Part shown: piece after piece, positions 8,454 through 17,004 of the stretch
Numbering within the stretch: the stretch's first letter is position 1
Layout of the letters: the number at the start of each line of letters is the position of its first letter
Origin: an uncultured Sutterella sp.
GTDB taxonomy: Bacteria; Pseudomonadota; Gammaproteobacteria; Burkholderiales; Burkholderiaceae_F
Direction of reading: 5' to 3'
Assembly: GCA_900544335.1 (NCBI GenBank)
Contig: UQUS01000027.1
Location: 1 to 23,225, forward strand
Length of the DNA: 23,225 bases
Translations under genes and position numbers: made by a program
The notes under the pieces: generated by a model
The model's database searches: none
What the model was told of the DNA's origin: nothing
What the model saw: the letters and a program-made list of their open reading frames with translations, nothing else

Positions 8454-9467
8454 ATGCAAACACTGGGTTATTTTCCGCAGAAACGCATGCGACGCATGCG
8501 TCACGATGATTTTTCCAGACGCCTGATGCGTGAAAACGTTATTACCGTGAATGATTTGATTCTGCCGGTATTTGTCAAGGAAGGAAAAGGGGATAGGGAG
8601 CCAGTTCCCACGATGCCCGGGGTCGTTCGATATACCATTGATGAACTGTTAAAGCTGTGTTCTGAATGTGTCGAACTCGGCATTCCGATGATTGCACTTT
8701 TCCCTGTAGTCGAAATGGATTTGAAAACGCCGGATGGTCGAGAATCTGCTAATCCCAACGGGCTTATCCCAAGAACTGTACGAAAGATAAAAGAATCATT
8801 CCCGCAGCTAGGCATTATGTGTGACGTTGCTCTGGATCCCTATACAACGCACGGACAAGACGGTCTGATTGATAAGGATGGATACATTCTGAATGACGAA
8901 ACAGTAGCGGTTTTAGTACAGCAAGCACTTACTCAGGCTGAGGCAGGTGTTGATGTCGTGGCTCCAAGTGACATGATGGACGGCCGCATTGGGGCAATTC
9001 GTCGCACTTTAGATTCTATAGGACTTATCAACACGCGAATCATGGCTTATTCCGCTAAGTATAGTTCGGCATTTTATGGGCCGTTCCGCGACGCCGTTGG
9101 GTCAAGTTCTAACCTCGGAAAGTCGAATAAAAACACGTATCAGCAGGATCCTGCCAACGGAAATGAGGCTCTTTGGGAAGTCGGATTGGATTTGGCAGAA
9201 GGTGCCGACATGGTCATGGTCAAGCCGGGGCTTCCCTATTTAGATGTTCTGAGACGAGTTAAAGATGAGTTCAAGGCACCGACATTCTCGTACCATGTTT
9301 CAGGCGAGTACGCAATGATTAAGTGTGCTGCTGCTAATGGGTGTATCGACGAGAAAAGAATCACAATGGAGTCAATGATTGCATTTAAGCGAGCAGGTGC
9401 GGATGGAATCCTTACATATTGTGCGCTTGATGCTGCCCGTTGGATTCGCGAAGGTTATCACTATTAA
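8454..9467 (+). CDS. hemB: Delta-aminolevulinic acid dehydratase (porphobilinogen synthase)
   Basis: HemB condenses two 5-aminolevulinate molecules to porphobilinogen in heme and tetrapyrrole synthesis. The product from ATG 8454 is 337 residues, the usual length. Active-site lysines are visible as K202 in S-A-K-Y-S-S-A-F-Y-G-P and K257 in M-V-K-P-G-L-P-Y-L-D (the Schiff-base lysine). The metal region reads C-D-V-A-L-D-P-Y-T-T-H-G-Q-D-G, lacking the cysteine triad of zinc enzymes; it is the Pseudomonas-like, magnesium-dependent form. The frame is open to 8382, but homology begins at MQTLGYFPQKRMRRMR, preceded by GGTGAGA. It lies 27 bp before argH and is probably cotranscribed with it. Confidence 0.97.
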   Translation: MQTLGYFPQKRMRRMRHDDFSRRLMRENVITVNDLILPVFVKEGKGDREPVPTMPGVVRYTIDELLKLCSECVELGIPMIALFPVVEMDLKTPDGRESANPNGLIPRTVRKIKESFPQLGIMCDVALDPYTTHGQDGLIDKDGYILNDETVAVLVQQALTQAEAGVDVVAPSDMMDGRIGAIRRTLDSIGLINTRIMAYSAKYSSAFYGPFRDAVGSSSNLGKSNKNTYQQDPANGNEALWEVGLDLAEGADMVMVKPGLPYLDVLRRVKDEFKAPTFSYHVSGEYAMIKCAAANGCIDEKRITMESMIAFKRAGADGILTYCALDAARWIREGYHY

Positions 9468-9494
9468 TAATTTAATCATCTCCAGGAGATAAAC

Positions 9495-10871
9495 ATGTCA
9501 AGCAAAATGTGGGGAGGGCGCTTTGACCTTCCGGCCGATAAATTCGCGGAAGAATTCGGAGCGGTTATTCATATCGAGACACGCATGTGCCAGGACGATA
9601 TTCAGGGCAGTATTGCGCATGCCAAGATGCTTGCCCATCAAGGCATTATCAGCCAAGAGGACGGGGAAAAGATTGTTCAGGGCCTCGGCGCTGTTCTGGA
9701 AGAAATCAAGTCCGGCCAATTCACCTTCAAGGCAGAAGACGAAGACATTCACATGGCCATCGAAAAGCGCCTGACGGAACTCATCGGACCGGCAGGAGGT
9801 CGCCTGCATACGGGGCGTTCGCGGAATGACCAATGCCAGGTTGACGGAGTTTTGTATTTCCGTCGTGCTTTGCGAGAAAGCCAGGAATGGATTCGCGGAT
9901 TGCAGAAAGTTTTGGTAGCGAAGGCCGAGGAATACATGGGAGTTGTCATGCCCGGGTATACCCATTTGCAAACGGCTCAGCCGATTCTTGTTTCCCACTG
10001 GTTTATGGCGTATTTCCAAATGCTCGAGCGTGACTGGGAGCGATTTGAATCGCTGTATGAACATACGTCGCTTTGTCCGTTAGGCGCTGCCGCTTTGGCC
10101 GGAACCGGTCATCCGATTGATCGCTTCATGACCGCAAGCTTGCTCGGTTTTGACGGTCCGACAGAAAACAGTCTTGACACGGTTGCAAACCGAGACTATG
10201 TCATCGAGTATGCAGCGGTTGCAGCCATTTGCTACATGCATCTGACGCGTTTGGCCGGCGAGATTGTTCTTTTCAGCAGTCAAGACTTCAAGTTTATTGA
10301 ATTGTCCGATGACTACTGCACAGGTTCTTCCATCATGCCACAAAAGAAGAACCCAGATATGGCAGAGCTCATTCGAGGCAAGGGCGGTCGAATGTTCGGT
10401 AATTTAAATGCGCTCTTGACCATGATGAAGGGCCTTCCGCTTGCCTACGACAAGGATATGCAAGAAGACAAAGAATTGTCTTTCGACTCGATTGATACAC
10501 TCAACGCTTCTCTCAAGATCATGGCCCCCATGGTTTCGAAGATGAAGGTCATTGCCGAGAACACACTTCGAGGTGCACAACGCGGTTATGCCAATGCTAC
10601 GGATTTGGCTGACTACCTCGTTAAAAAGAATGTTCCTTTCCGCGATGCTCATCGCGTCACCGGCATTCTCGTTAACTATGCCATCCGCCACAAGAAGGCG
10701 CTGGAGGAATTATCTATCGAAGAATTCCAGGCAGTTGATCCCCGTATTGAGAAAGATATCTACGAAAACATCTCAATTGAACGCTGTGTGCAAGTGCGTA
10801 ACTCCTACGGCGGAACCTCGCCGCAAGCGGTTCGCGTACAAATCGACAACGCAAAAAAGGTACTGGGCTAA
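9495..10871 (+). CDS. argH: Argininosuccinate lyase
   Basis: ArgH splits argininosuccinate into arginine and fumarate, the last step of arginine synthesis, as a cytoplasmic tetramer. The 458-residue length is standard. Signatures seen are the N-terminal K-M-W-G-G-R-F, H-T-G-R-S-R-N-D-Q, P-G-Y-T156-H157-L-Q, and G-S278-S279-I-M-P-Q-K-K-N-P. ATG 9495 follows AGGAGATAAAC. The signature residues fall at the same numbers as in the lyase-like paralogue at 5394, showing close structural correspondence. Base composition appears richer in G+C than in the 1066-9467 stretch before it. Confidence 0.96.
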   Translation: MSSKMWGGRFDLPADKFAEEFGAVIHIETRMCQDDIQGSIAHAKMLAHQGIISQEDGEKIVQGLGAVLEEIKSGQFTFKAEDEDIHMAIEKRLTELIGPAGGRLHTGRSRNDQCQVDGVLYFRRALRESQEWIRGLQKVLVAKAEEYMGVVMPGYTHLQTAQPILVSHWFMAYFQMLERDWERFESLYEHTSLCPLGAAALAGTGHPIDRFMTASLLGFDGPTENSLDTVANRDYVIEYAAVAAICYMHLTRLAGEIVLFSSQDFKFIELSDDYCTGSSIMPQKKNPDMAELIRGKGGRMFGNLNALLTMMKGLPLAYDKDMQEDKELSFDSIDTLNASLKIMAPMVSKMKVIAENTLRGAQRGYANATDLADYLVKKNVPFRDAHRVTGILVNYAIRHKKALEELSIEEFQAVDPRIEKDIYENISIERCVQVRNSYGGTSPQAVRVQIDNAKKVLG

Positions 10872-10996
10872 GAGCAGATGCGTCGGCGGCTCGTGCCTCG
10901 GCGCACAGAGTGTTTAATCACACTTGGTGGTTTCTGGGTTTCTAAGTCGATTGTTTTGAAAAAAGAAAGTCTTCCCCCTTCAGGCTTTCTGTAAAA

Positions 10997-11027
10997 GACC
11001 CCATAGTGCTGAGTTCACTATGGGGTC
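10997..11027. terminator. Perfect 12-bp inverted repeat downstream of argH
   Basis: GACCCCATAGTG (10997-11008), a seven-base loop, then CACTATGGGGTC (11016-11027). No T-run follows on either side, so it may be a processed 3' end or a factor-dependent stop. The preceding 125 bp after argH hold no gene that could be recognised. Confidence 0.45.
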
Positions 11028-11066
11028 AATTACGATATGTCGATGGAAGAACAATTTAACGGATAA

Positions 11067-11326
11067 TGCTCTTGCTTGCCGAAGGTAGAGCTAAACAGCA
11101 CCCCGACGGAGATTATTTATTTTACGGGACATGAGCTCGAAGCGCAGGCCGATTGGATAAGTGCGACATCGGTAGTACATGGCTCCGTAGGTAGTCTTTT
11201 GACATTTTTTTGCCTCTGTTAGCGGGACCGGTGGATGAATTACACGTTCACGCCTTCCCAATTATCGGAACGCTTAGTGCCGTATTGAGCATCGGTATCG
11301 TCATTGCAATTGTCTTTATGCTTTAA
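11067..11326 (+). pseudogene. Decayed 3' part of an unidentified membrane-protein gene
   Basis: Two frames join into one plausible protein end: ...TEIIYFTGHELEAQADWI then ATSVVHGSVGSLLTFF, and after a frameshift in the T7 run at 11205-11211, LPLLAGPVDELHVHAFPIIG followed by a hydrophobic helix TLSAVLSIGIVIAIVFML and TAA. No start codon is present and the 5' part is missing. The final helix suggests a transporter or other integral membrane protein; the family was not recognised. The 881-bp gap between argH and the amidohydrolase (10872-11752) otherwise contains only the hairpin at 10997 and the two short frames listed next. Confidence 0.4.
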
Positions 11327-11368
11327 GGAGTGTTTTCACAAATCAACTGGATTGTCTCTCAGCATTAG

Positions 11369-11530
11369 TATGACCTTCTCCGAAGCGTAAATGCCACCGA
11401 TTCCGATTTCGTCTTGGCGGCTATTCGTTCCCGCGAGAGCCGCCTTTCCTCCCATGAATTGTCAAAAAAACTTCCCGCTCTCATGAAGGAAGGAAAAGTG
11501 GAAAATGCAACCCTATTCGAGCGAATTTAA
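11369..11530 (+). pseudogene. Short coding remnant, no start codon
   Basis: A 53-codon open stretch reads ...NATDSDFVLAAIRSRESRLS, SHELSKKLPALMKEGKVENA, TLFERI and stops at TAA 11528. The composition (charged, helical) looks like real protein rather than a chance frame, but there is no start and the family is unknown. It overlaps the next short frame by 26 bp, as in small two-gene operons such as toxin-antitoxin pairs, yet nothing in the sequence proves that. Confidence 0.3.
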
Positions 11531-11639
11531 AGAGGCGGTTCTTGAGTGTGTCTTGTCCGGAAAAACAGTTTTATTTCCGAAGAGTTTGCCTAAAGACATT
11601 CTTTCTGCCCTTGTTCGCGAATCATTTTATAAAGTGTGA
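11505..11639 (+). CDS. Small ORF, 44 residues, function unknown
   Basis: ATG 11505 to TGA 11637-11639 encodes MQPYSSEFKEAVLECVLSGK followed by TVLFPKSLPKDILSALVRES and FYKV. It overlaps the end of the preceding remnant. The ribosome binding site is weak. The product could be a small independent protein or the truncated N-terminus of a longer one; the family was not recognised. After it, 11640-11752 holds only the leader of the amidohydrolase gene. Confidence 0.3.
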   Translation: MQPYSSEFKEAVLECVLSGKTVLFPKSLPKDILSALVRESFYKV

Positions 11640-11752
11640 GATACAATCTTCACATGAACAAGGACGGCTGAGACGCACTCGGACGGTGTTCAATCCGATA
11701 TCGCTTTCTTCAAGTGAGTCTCGACCTCGGTACTTATCTAAGGAGGCGTTCT

Positions 11753-13024
11753 ATGATTTGCCAGTGCTATCACGATCAACTCATTTCCATTCGTCGTAAG
11801 TTGCATCAGAACCCCGAAGAGGGTTGGTCTGAATTTACAACGACGGCGTTTCTCGTTCAAACACTTCGCGGATACGGCTACAAGGTTCTGCTCGGACGCT
11901 CGATTATCAATCCCGATGCGTGCTTAGGGCGTAGTCAGAAGGTCGTTCAAGCCGGCATTGAGCGTGCCCGCAAGAACGGTGTGAGCGAAGAGCTGTTAAA
12001 GGAGATGCAGGAACTAACTGGGTGCGTCGCCGTTTTGGATACGGGACGCCCCGGTCCGACGTTTGCCTGCCGCTTTGATATTGACTGCGTGCCGGTTCAG
12101 GAAAGCTCCGACCCCAACCACCTCCCGAATAAAGAAGGATTTGCCTCGCGCAATCCGGGCTTTATGCATGCCTGCGGTCACGATGCCCATATGTCCATGG
12201 GCCTGGCGGTTGCTCACTGGATTATGGACAACAAAGAGAAGCTTTCCGGCAAGATTAAGATTATTTTCCAGCCGGCTGAAGAAGGTGTTCGCGGAGCAGC
12301 CGGCGTGGCGGCAAGCGGCATTCTCGATGATGTCGATTACTTCTTGTCTTCGCACGTGGCCATGCTTGCAAAGTCCGGAGAGCTCGCCACAAACCTATAT
12401 GGGTTCCTTTGCACAACCAAGTACGATGTGACGTTCCACGGACGCGCTTCGCACGCAGGTCTTTGCCCGCAGGAAGGGCGTAATGCCTTGGCTGCAGCGG
12501 CAAACGCCACAGTGCAGATGCTCGGTATTTCGCGCCACGGCGGCGGTATGACTCGTGTGAACATCGGGCAACTCATGGCAGGCGAGGGACGCAATGTCAT
12601 TCCTTCGAAAGCCGTCATGAAGCTTGAGGTTCGCGGCGAAACGATGGAAATCAACAACTACATGTGCGAGCAGGTCAATAACATCTGCGAAGGCATTTCC
12701 AAGAGCTTCGGTGTCACGTACGACATCGCTAAGATGGGCGAAGCGGTGGATTTGCATAGTGACCGGGAACTCACTGACCTACTTAATATGAGCGGCAAGG
12801 AAGTGGGTCTTAAGGTTCTGGATAAACCGCTTAACTTCGGTGGCTCGGAAGATGCAACGATTCTGGCGCGTCGCGTGCAATCGCACGGCGGCAAAGCAGC
12901 CTTCTTCGTTTGGGGGTCCGATCGCCCGAGCGGACACCACAGTGCCCTCTTTGATATCAATGAAAAGGACATGGACAAGGGCTTTGAACTTTGGACACAT
13001 GTCCTGCCGAAGATTTTGAAGTAG
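11753..13024 (+). CDS. M20-family amidohydrolase, AbgA-like
   Basis: A 423-residue zinc/manganese aminoacylase-type peptidase of family M20D. Metal ligands are visible: H139-A-C141-G-H143-D-A-H146, the P-A-E176-E177-G pair with the catalytic glutamate, H in S-S-H-V-A near 200, and the final ligand region S-G-H-H-S-A near residue 400. The dimerisation lid (V-T-F-H-G-R-A-S-H-A-G) is intact. The extended segment around residues 55-90 and C-G-H-D-A-H-M-S-M-G-L resemble AbgA, the p-aminobenzoyl-glutamate hydrolase subunit, more than hippurate hydrolases; the exact substrate is uncertain. ATG 11753 is preceded by AAGGAGG at ideal spacing, so the 13 upstream in-frame residues are not used. No AbgB partner is next to it. 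Confidence 0.88.
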   Translation: MICQCYHDQLISIRRKLHQNPEEGWSEFTTTAFLVQTLRGYGYKVLLGRSIINPDACLGRSQKVVQAGIERARKNGVSEELLKEMQELTGCVAVLDTGRPGPTFACRFDIDCVPVQESSDPNHLPNKEGFASRNPGFMHACGHDAHMSMGLAVAHWIMDNKEKLSGKIKIIFQPAEEGVRGAAGVAASGILDDVDYFLSSHVAMLAKSGELATNLYGFLCTTKYDVTFHGRASHAGLCPQEGRNALAAAANATVQMLGISRHGGGMTRVNIGQLMAGEGRNVIPSKAVMKLEVRGETMEINNYMCEQVNNICEGISKSFGVTYDIAKMGEAVDLHSDRELTDLLNMSGKEVGLKVLDKPLNFGGSEDATILARRVQSHGGKAAFFVWGSDRPSGHHSALFDINEKDMDKGFELWTHVLPKILK

Positions 13025-13047
13025 TCAAGTTTCTTCGTACGTTTTGT

Positions 13048-13080
13048 CCCTCGGCGGCTCACGCTGCCGGGGGATTTTTT
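13048..13080 (+). terminator. Rho-independent terminator after the amidohydrolase gene
   Basis: CCCTCGGCGG (13048-13057) pairs with CTGCCGGGGG (13064-13073) through 10 bp including two G-T pairs, followed by A and six T (13075-13080). It isolates the amidohydrolase from the reverse-transcriptase locus downstream. Confidence 0.85.
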
Positions 13081-13177
13081 ATGCCTTAGAGGCCGGGGAG
13101 TTTTGCCTTCTTTCTCGGCGGAATTTTCCGCGTAGAGTCAACTAAAAAACTCAAATAAATCAATGAGATACAAACCG

Positions 13178-13205
13178 TGTACAAACCGGATTTTCGGAGT
13201 ATAGT
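13178..13205 (+). promoter_or_regulatory. Candidate promoter of the structured RNA / RT operon
   Basis: TGTACA (13178-13183) and TATAGT (13200-13205) are separated by 16 bp. The -10 box matches the consensus in five of six positions, the -35 in four. Transcription would start near 13212, just before the 5' arm of the long-range stem described in the ncRNA entry. Prediction only. Confidence 0.4.
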
Positions 13206-13211
13206 ACCCCT

Positions 13212-13501
13212 TGAAAGGTTCCCTCCCGAAGGGAAAACTAGGTTCATCCGGTGTTTCGCCGGAATTGCAAATGTGTTACTGAGATCACCCGGATCGAGTC
13301 CGCCTTCGGACGGAAGGTTACAGGCGCTCACGAAATCTAGCGTTAGAAAACTTTATGACAGCAGCTGCGCTCGCTTTTTATAAAGTTTTCTTTTCCGCTC
13401 ACCTTTCGCTCTCGATCTGCATCCTTCTTCCGGATGCAGACTCGACCGTGTTCTGAGAAAGTCAGGGAAAAGTATTTTTTCTAACGGGAGGGGAACTTTT
13501 T
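13212..13501 (+). ncRNA. Candidate retron msr-msd RNA upstream of the RT gene
   Basis: About 290 nt between promoter and RT start are filled with stems. A long-range pair closes it: GAAAGGTTCCCTCCCG (13213-13228) with CGGGAGGGGAAC plus TTTTT (13485-13501), about 16 pairs with one bulged G. Its position matches the a1/a2 arms of retron RNAs. Inside are TCCGGTG-TTT-CGCCGGA (13247-13263), GTCCG-CCTT-CGGAC (13298-13311), GAAAACTTTAT (13346-13356) with ATAAAGTTTTC (13380-13390), and TCTGCATCC (13416-13424) with GGATGCAGA (13432-13440). The 3' arm contains the GGGAGGGG ribosome binding site of the RT gene. A local hairpin TTCCC/GGGAA (219-223 with 231-235 of 13,000) competes with the long stem. The msr/msd boundary and branching G are not assigned. 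Confidence 0.65.
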
Positions 13502-13502
13502 T

Positions 13503-16500
13503 ATGTCGCTGACGACGTTGTTTGATGAGCCGGAGATTCCTGCGTGGGTTAAGGAACGCCTTGAGTCTTGGCACACGCAGCTCTTTACGGGGCTTGACCT
13601 CGTGGACTACTACAGTCCTTCACGGCGACAAGACATTCTCAAACGATTCAATCGTTCGTTCTCGGCGTTTGCATCCCATTGTGTTCGTCGTTATCGACAG
13701 TTACCGGCACTCTCGGTTCTTGCACGTGTGGCAGGAGGCCTGGAAGACAAGCCGCTTGATTTTGCCTTTGTTTATCTTGCTTTCAAACGGCTTTACCCGG
13801 AATTTGAATCGTACTATGCGAGTCGGTTTCAGGCACTTGTCCCGAGCCTCACAACCGATCCGGTGGCTTCGTTCCTTTTGGGATTAACCGAGACGATTCC
13901 GTCGGAGTTTGCCAAGGGGTACCCGGCACCGGTTTCTCTTCGTATTGCGCTTGCCAATGCCGTTCGGTTGCCCGAAAGCGAATGGCACACTCCGGGACGC
14001 CCTGTTTGGCCGCTGGTTGTTGCTTTGCGTGACTATACGGGGCCTTGTCCGCATCTTAAGCCGGCCATCAAGGAAATCCGGCATGCCTTGCAAGTGTTTC
14101 ATTCTCGCACGTATTGGCCGAAAAGGACCCTGATAGAAAGTGTGCTTTATTTTTCCTCGACAACTCTTGCACGCGCTGTCGTAAAGCCTTATCTGCGTCG
14201 TTCTCTTTTTGAGAATTACTATTATGCTGCCCCGAGCGTCTTGACACTTCTTGATAGGCCGGACACCTGGAAAACTATTGAGCAGTATTTAGGGGCTTTT
14301 CGCTTTGACAAACTCAATACCCTGCTTGAGCAACGATTTAAATACCTTTTTTTCAGTCACACGGACGACGAGGATGTTGAGATTCGTCCCCTTTTCACGG
14401 TCCCAAAGTTTCATGCAACGAATCGGTCTTATCCGAGCCCCTTTGTCTTTTTGACGCCGGAGAATTATCAATGTCTGCAAAAACTAGCTAAAGGGGCAGT
14501 CCCTTCTTGGACGATGGGTAAAAAAGGGGAGGTGCTTCGTGCATTTAAAGAGAACCCCACACTTTTTCATGCGTTAAACACGGCACTTTTTTCCTCGCTC
14601 GTCGAGTGTTTCGGTCAAGAGCTCGTTCGCCTTTGCATTGCTTCCAAAGCGTGGAAGCCCCTTATCTGCGCAGAAAACCCGCTCTGGAAGAGCTTGACTT
14701 GGAAGGAGGTCATCCCTTACGGCATCACGCCCCAGATCTTTTCTCAGCACTTCTTCGGAGCGATAGCGCAAAGCGAGGATGCAGCTTTTGTGACTTTAGC
14801 GGCGGCAACGAATGTGCCGTGCCTGAAAGCCTTTGTCAAGGACATTGACACGGCGCGCCTCTCGTCGCTCTATCGGTCTTTCCCGGACTATGCGTCTTTA
14901 GCTTTTCGGTGCCTGTGGCGTCTTGCTCCTCAAAACCACAAGCCCTGGAAAGAAGTTTCGTGGCAGGCGCTTGTGCGCGCCGGAGCTCCGACGTGGGTCC
15001 TAAAGAAGTCGGGCGTTGCAAAACTCAAAAAGGAGGCGCCGACAGATGCGCTTTTGCGGATGGCTCAAGAAAGCGACGCGGTGACGCATCGCGCTGCCGT
15101 AAGACTCTTGCTCTGCGTCGTTGCCCATGAGGCACTGCGACGCACGTGGCTTTCTGACTTTTATGCAACGCCTGCTTGGGAAGGTCTTTCGCAACGGATT
15201 AAGCAACGCATCTTGGGTCCGACCCTCGCGCGGGATTTATCGCAATCGACGACGTACTGCGGACCGGAAACGGAGCGCGCTACTTATTTAAAGCACCGTA
15301 TTGAGGCGACAGGGTGCCCTGCACCTGAAAAGACGGCACTGGTCGTTTCCTATGTGAAAACCGGAAAAGTTACGGATTCTACGTTTTTCTCGGGACTAAG
15401 CGACGCCCTTAAGGCCGGCATTCTCGAAAAACTCGGTCCGGATTACGTGTCGTTATTTGTCAGCGGTGCCTGGAAAAAAGTTTCCGGAGTGATCGAGCAG
15501 TTTCGCATCAATGCTATGGACCGGCAAACGTATATTCGTTATAGGTCTGAACTAAAGGCTCGCGGGAAAAAGGCGTTGGTTAAGTCGAGGATCACCGCCG
15601 AGGAGACGCCTTTATTCACTCTCATTAACGGCGCATTCGGGGACGTGTCTCATAATGATGTCCTTAAGGTCGTGCGTACGCTTGAGCCGGAGTGTCAGGT
15701 GCGCCTTTTAGAAAGCATTCTCACGGAAAACTCCGAGATTCTTTCCGAGGACTATCGCAATATCCTGCAACTTGAAATCGTGCGCCTTACAAAGACAAGC
15801 GAGCTCTTCTTTGCTGAATCGACTCGAAGGATGCAGGATGGAAAAGCGCTTGTCGTTCCTCCCGCGTACATCACTCGGTTTGACGTGGGTGTCGGAGTTT
15901 TAAGTTACCGACATAACTTACACGAACTGTGCGCGCTTGCTCAAGAGGTCGGCGAAGCGTTTTTTGCCGAAGGCTACGCGGTAGCCAAACCCTATTTGGA
16001 GACGCTATCGGGAAACGATGCGGCGTGGCTTGAAATCGTTCGATGCCTCGGGTGGGACGTAACGTCGGCATTGCGTCACGTGATTTCCTGTACGAATTGG
16101 AAAGCACCGCACGGGCACAAGTACGATGACTGCTACATAACGTGGGAACTTGCGAAAAAGCACGGCGGTACACGCACCATCAGTACGCCTGCAAAGTCCC
16201 TTAAATGCATTCAAAGGCGTATCTATGAGGCTATTCTGGCGCCTTGCCCGGTTCATCCGGCCGCGTTCGGCTTTGTCCCGGGGCGCTCGATTGCGGACAA
16301 CGCACGGGGGCACGTCGGACAGGCCTTTGTCGTCAATGTCGACGTGCACAATTGTTTTCCGAGCGTTAAGTACCCCGTTGTTGCCGCAACGCTCAAGCGG
16401 GAGTTAAAAGGGAAACTCTCGGCAAAAGCCATCGGGCTTATCAGTGAGATTTGCACGGCAGACGGGGGTCTTCCGATCGGGTCGGCTGCCTCGCCCGTGA

Positions 16501-16940
16501 TTCTTAATTTGGTCTTAAAGCGCACCGATGAAATTCTTTCGGCGGCTGCAGAGCGTCTTGACTGCTCCTATTCGCGCTATGCCGATGATTTGACGTTTTC
16601 GGGCGAACACAATGCCGTCAAACTAATCGGGATTGCCAAGAGCACTCTGGAGCGCATCGGACTTACCCTTGATGAGAAAAAGACCAACATCTTTCGCCGC
16701 GGTCGGCGGCAAAGTTGTACGGGGCTTGTCGTGAATGAAAAAGTGAACGTCAATCGTGTGTATTTAAGAAAACTCAGGGCGGCTGTTCACACTCTATGTT
16801 TGGGAAAAGAGCCGACTTGGGACGGTAGGCCCGATTCTGTCGCTGCCGTCCTCGGACGCATTCACTTTGTCAACGCCGTGCGCCCGGAAAAAGCCCGAGA
16901 GCTCACGGAGCTCCTACGTCGGGCCGGAGTCAGTCTGTGA
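13503..16940 (+). CDS. Retron-type reverse transcriptase with a giant N-terminal helical extension
   Basis: A 1145-residue protein. Residues ~790-1145 are a retron-like RT: G-T-R-T-I-S-T-P finger region, F-G-F-V-P-G-R-S, the retron motif N933-A-R-G-H937 (NAxxH), catalytic D947 in N-V-D-V-H-N-C-F-P-S-V, L-P-I-G-S-A-A-S-P, Y1026-A-D-D1029, and C1072-T-G-L-V-V-N-E-K in place of the VTG motif. The domain ends with G-R-I-H-F-V-N-A-V-R-P-E-K-A as in retron RTs. Residues 1-~770 have no recognised domain; they read as all-helical (ARM/HEAT-like), with a recurring W/L-x-x-G-x-P-x-W pattern at about 331-336, 407-412 and 494-498. Typical retron RTs are 300-400 residues, so the fusion is unusual. RBS GGGAGGGG lies 9 bp before ATG 13503. 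It would reverse-transcribe the upstream RNA; defence role inferred. Confidence 0.9.
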   Translation: MSLTTLFDEPEIPAWVKERLESWHTQLFTGLDLVDYYSPSRRQDILKRFNRSFSAFASHCVRRYRQLPALSVLARVAGGLEDKPLDFAFVYLAFKRLYPEFESYYASRFQALVPSLTTDPVASFLLGLTETIPSEFAKGYPAPVSLRIALANAVRLPESEWHTPGRPVWPLVVALRDYTGPCPHLKPAIKEIRHALQVFHSRTYWPKRTLIESVLYFSSTTLARAVVKPYLRRSLFENYYYAAPSVLTLLDRPDTWKTIEQYLGAFRFDKLNTLLEQRFKYLFFSHTDDEDVEIRPLFTVPKFHATNRSYPSPFVFLTPENYQCLQKLAKGAVPSWTMGKKGEVLRAFKENPTLFHALNTALFSSLVECFGQELVRLCIASKAWKPLICAENPLWKSLTWKEVIPYGITPQIFSQHFFGAIAQSEDAAFVTLAAATNVPCLKAFVKDIDTARLSSLYRSFPDYASLAFRCLWRLAPQNHKPWKEVSWQALVRAGAPTWVLKKSGVAKLKKEAPTDALLRMAQESDAVTHRAAVRLLLCVVAHEALRRTWLSDFYATPAWEGLSQRIKQRILGPTLARDLSQSTTYCGPETERATYLKHRIEATGCPAPEKTALVVSYVKTGKVTDSTFFSGLSDALKAGILEKLGPDYVSLFVSGAWKKVSGVIEQFRINAMDRQTYIRYRSELKARGKKALVKSRITAEETPLFTLINGAFGDVSHNDVLKVVRTLEPECQVRLLESILTENSEILSEDYRNILQLEIVRLTKTSELFFAESTRRMQDGKALVVPPAYITRFDVGVGVLSYRHNLHELCALAQEVGEAFFAEGYAVAKPYLETLSGNDAAWLEIVRCLGWDVTSALRHVISCTNWKAPHGHKYDDCYITWELAKKHGGTRTISTPAKSLKCIQRRIYEAILAPCPVHPAAFGFVPGRSIADNARGHVGQAFVVNVDVHNCFPSVKYPVVAATLKRELKGKLSAKAIGLISEICTADGGLPIGSAASPVILNLVLKRTDEILSAAAERLDCSYSRYADDLTFSGEHNAVKLIGIAKSTLERIGLTLDEKKTNIFRRGRRQSCTGLVVNEKVNVNRVYLRKLRAAVHTLCLGKEPTWDGRPDSVAAVLGRIHFVNAVRPEKARELTELLRRAGVSL

Positions 16941-17004
16941 AAAAGAATCGAATCGAAACACTGAAAAGACACATCCTTTGCATTGAAAATCAGGAGAAGA
17001 AATC

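Noticed and set aside
11369..11639. Toxin-antitoxin pair
   Set aside because: Overlap of two small frames is suggestive, but the first lacks a start codon and neither resembles a known family.
13086..13383. Short ORFs on both strands in the RT leader
   Set aside because: They overlap the stem-rich leader, lack ribosome binding sites and have no protein-like composition; the RNA structure explains the interval.
13503..16940. Group II intron maturase or DGR reverse transcriptase
   Set aside because: No maturase/HNH region, no intron domain V-like sequence and no template/variable repeat pair; the NAxxH and VTG-like motifs point to retrons.
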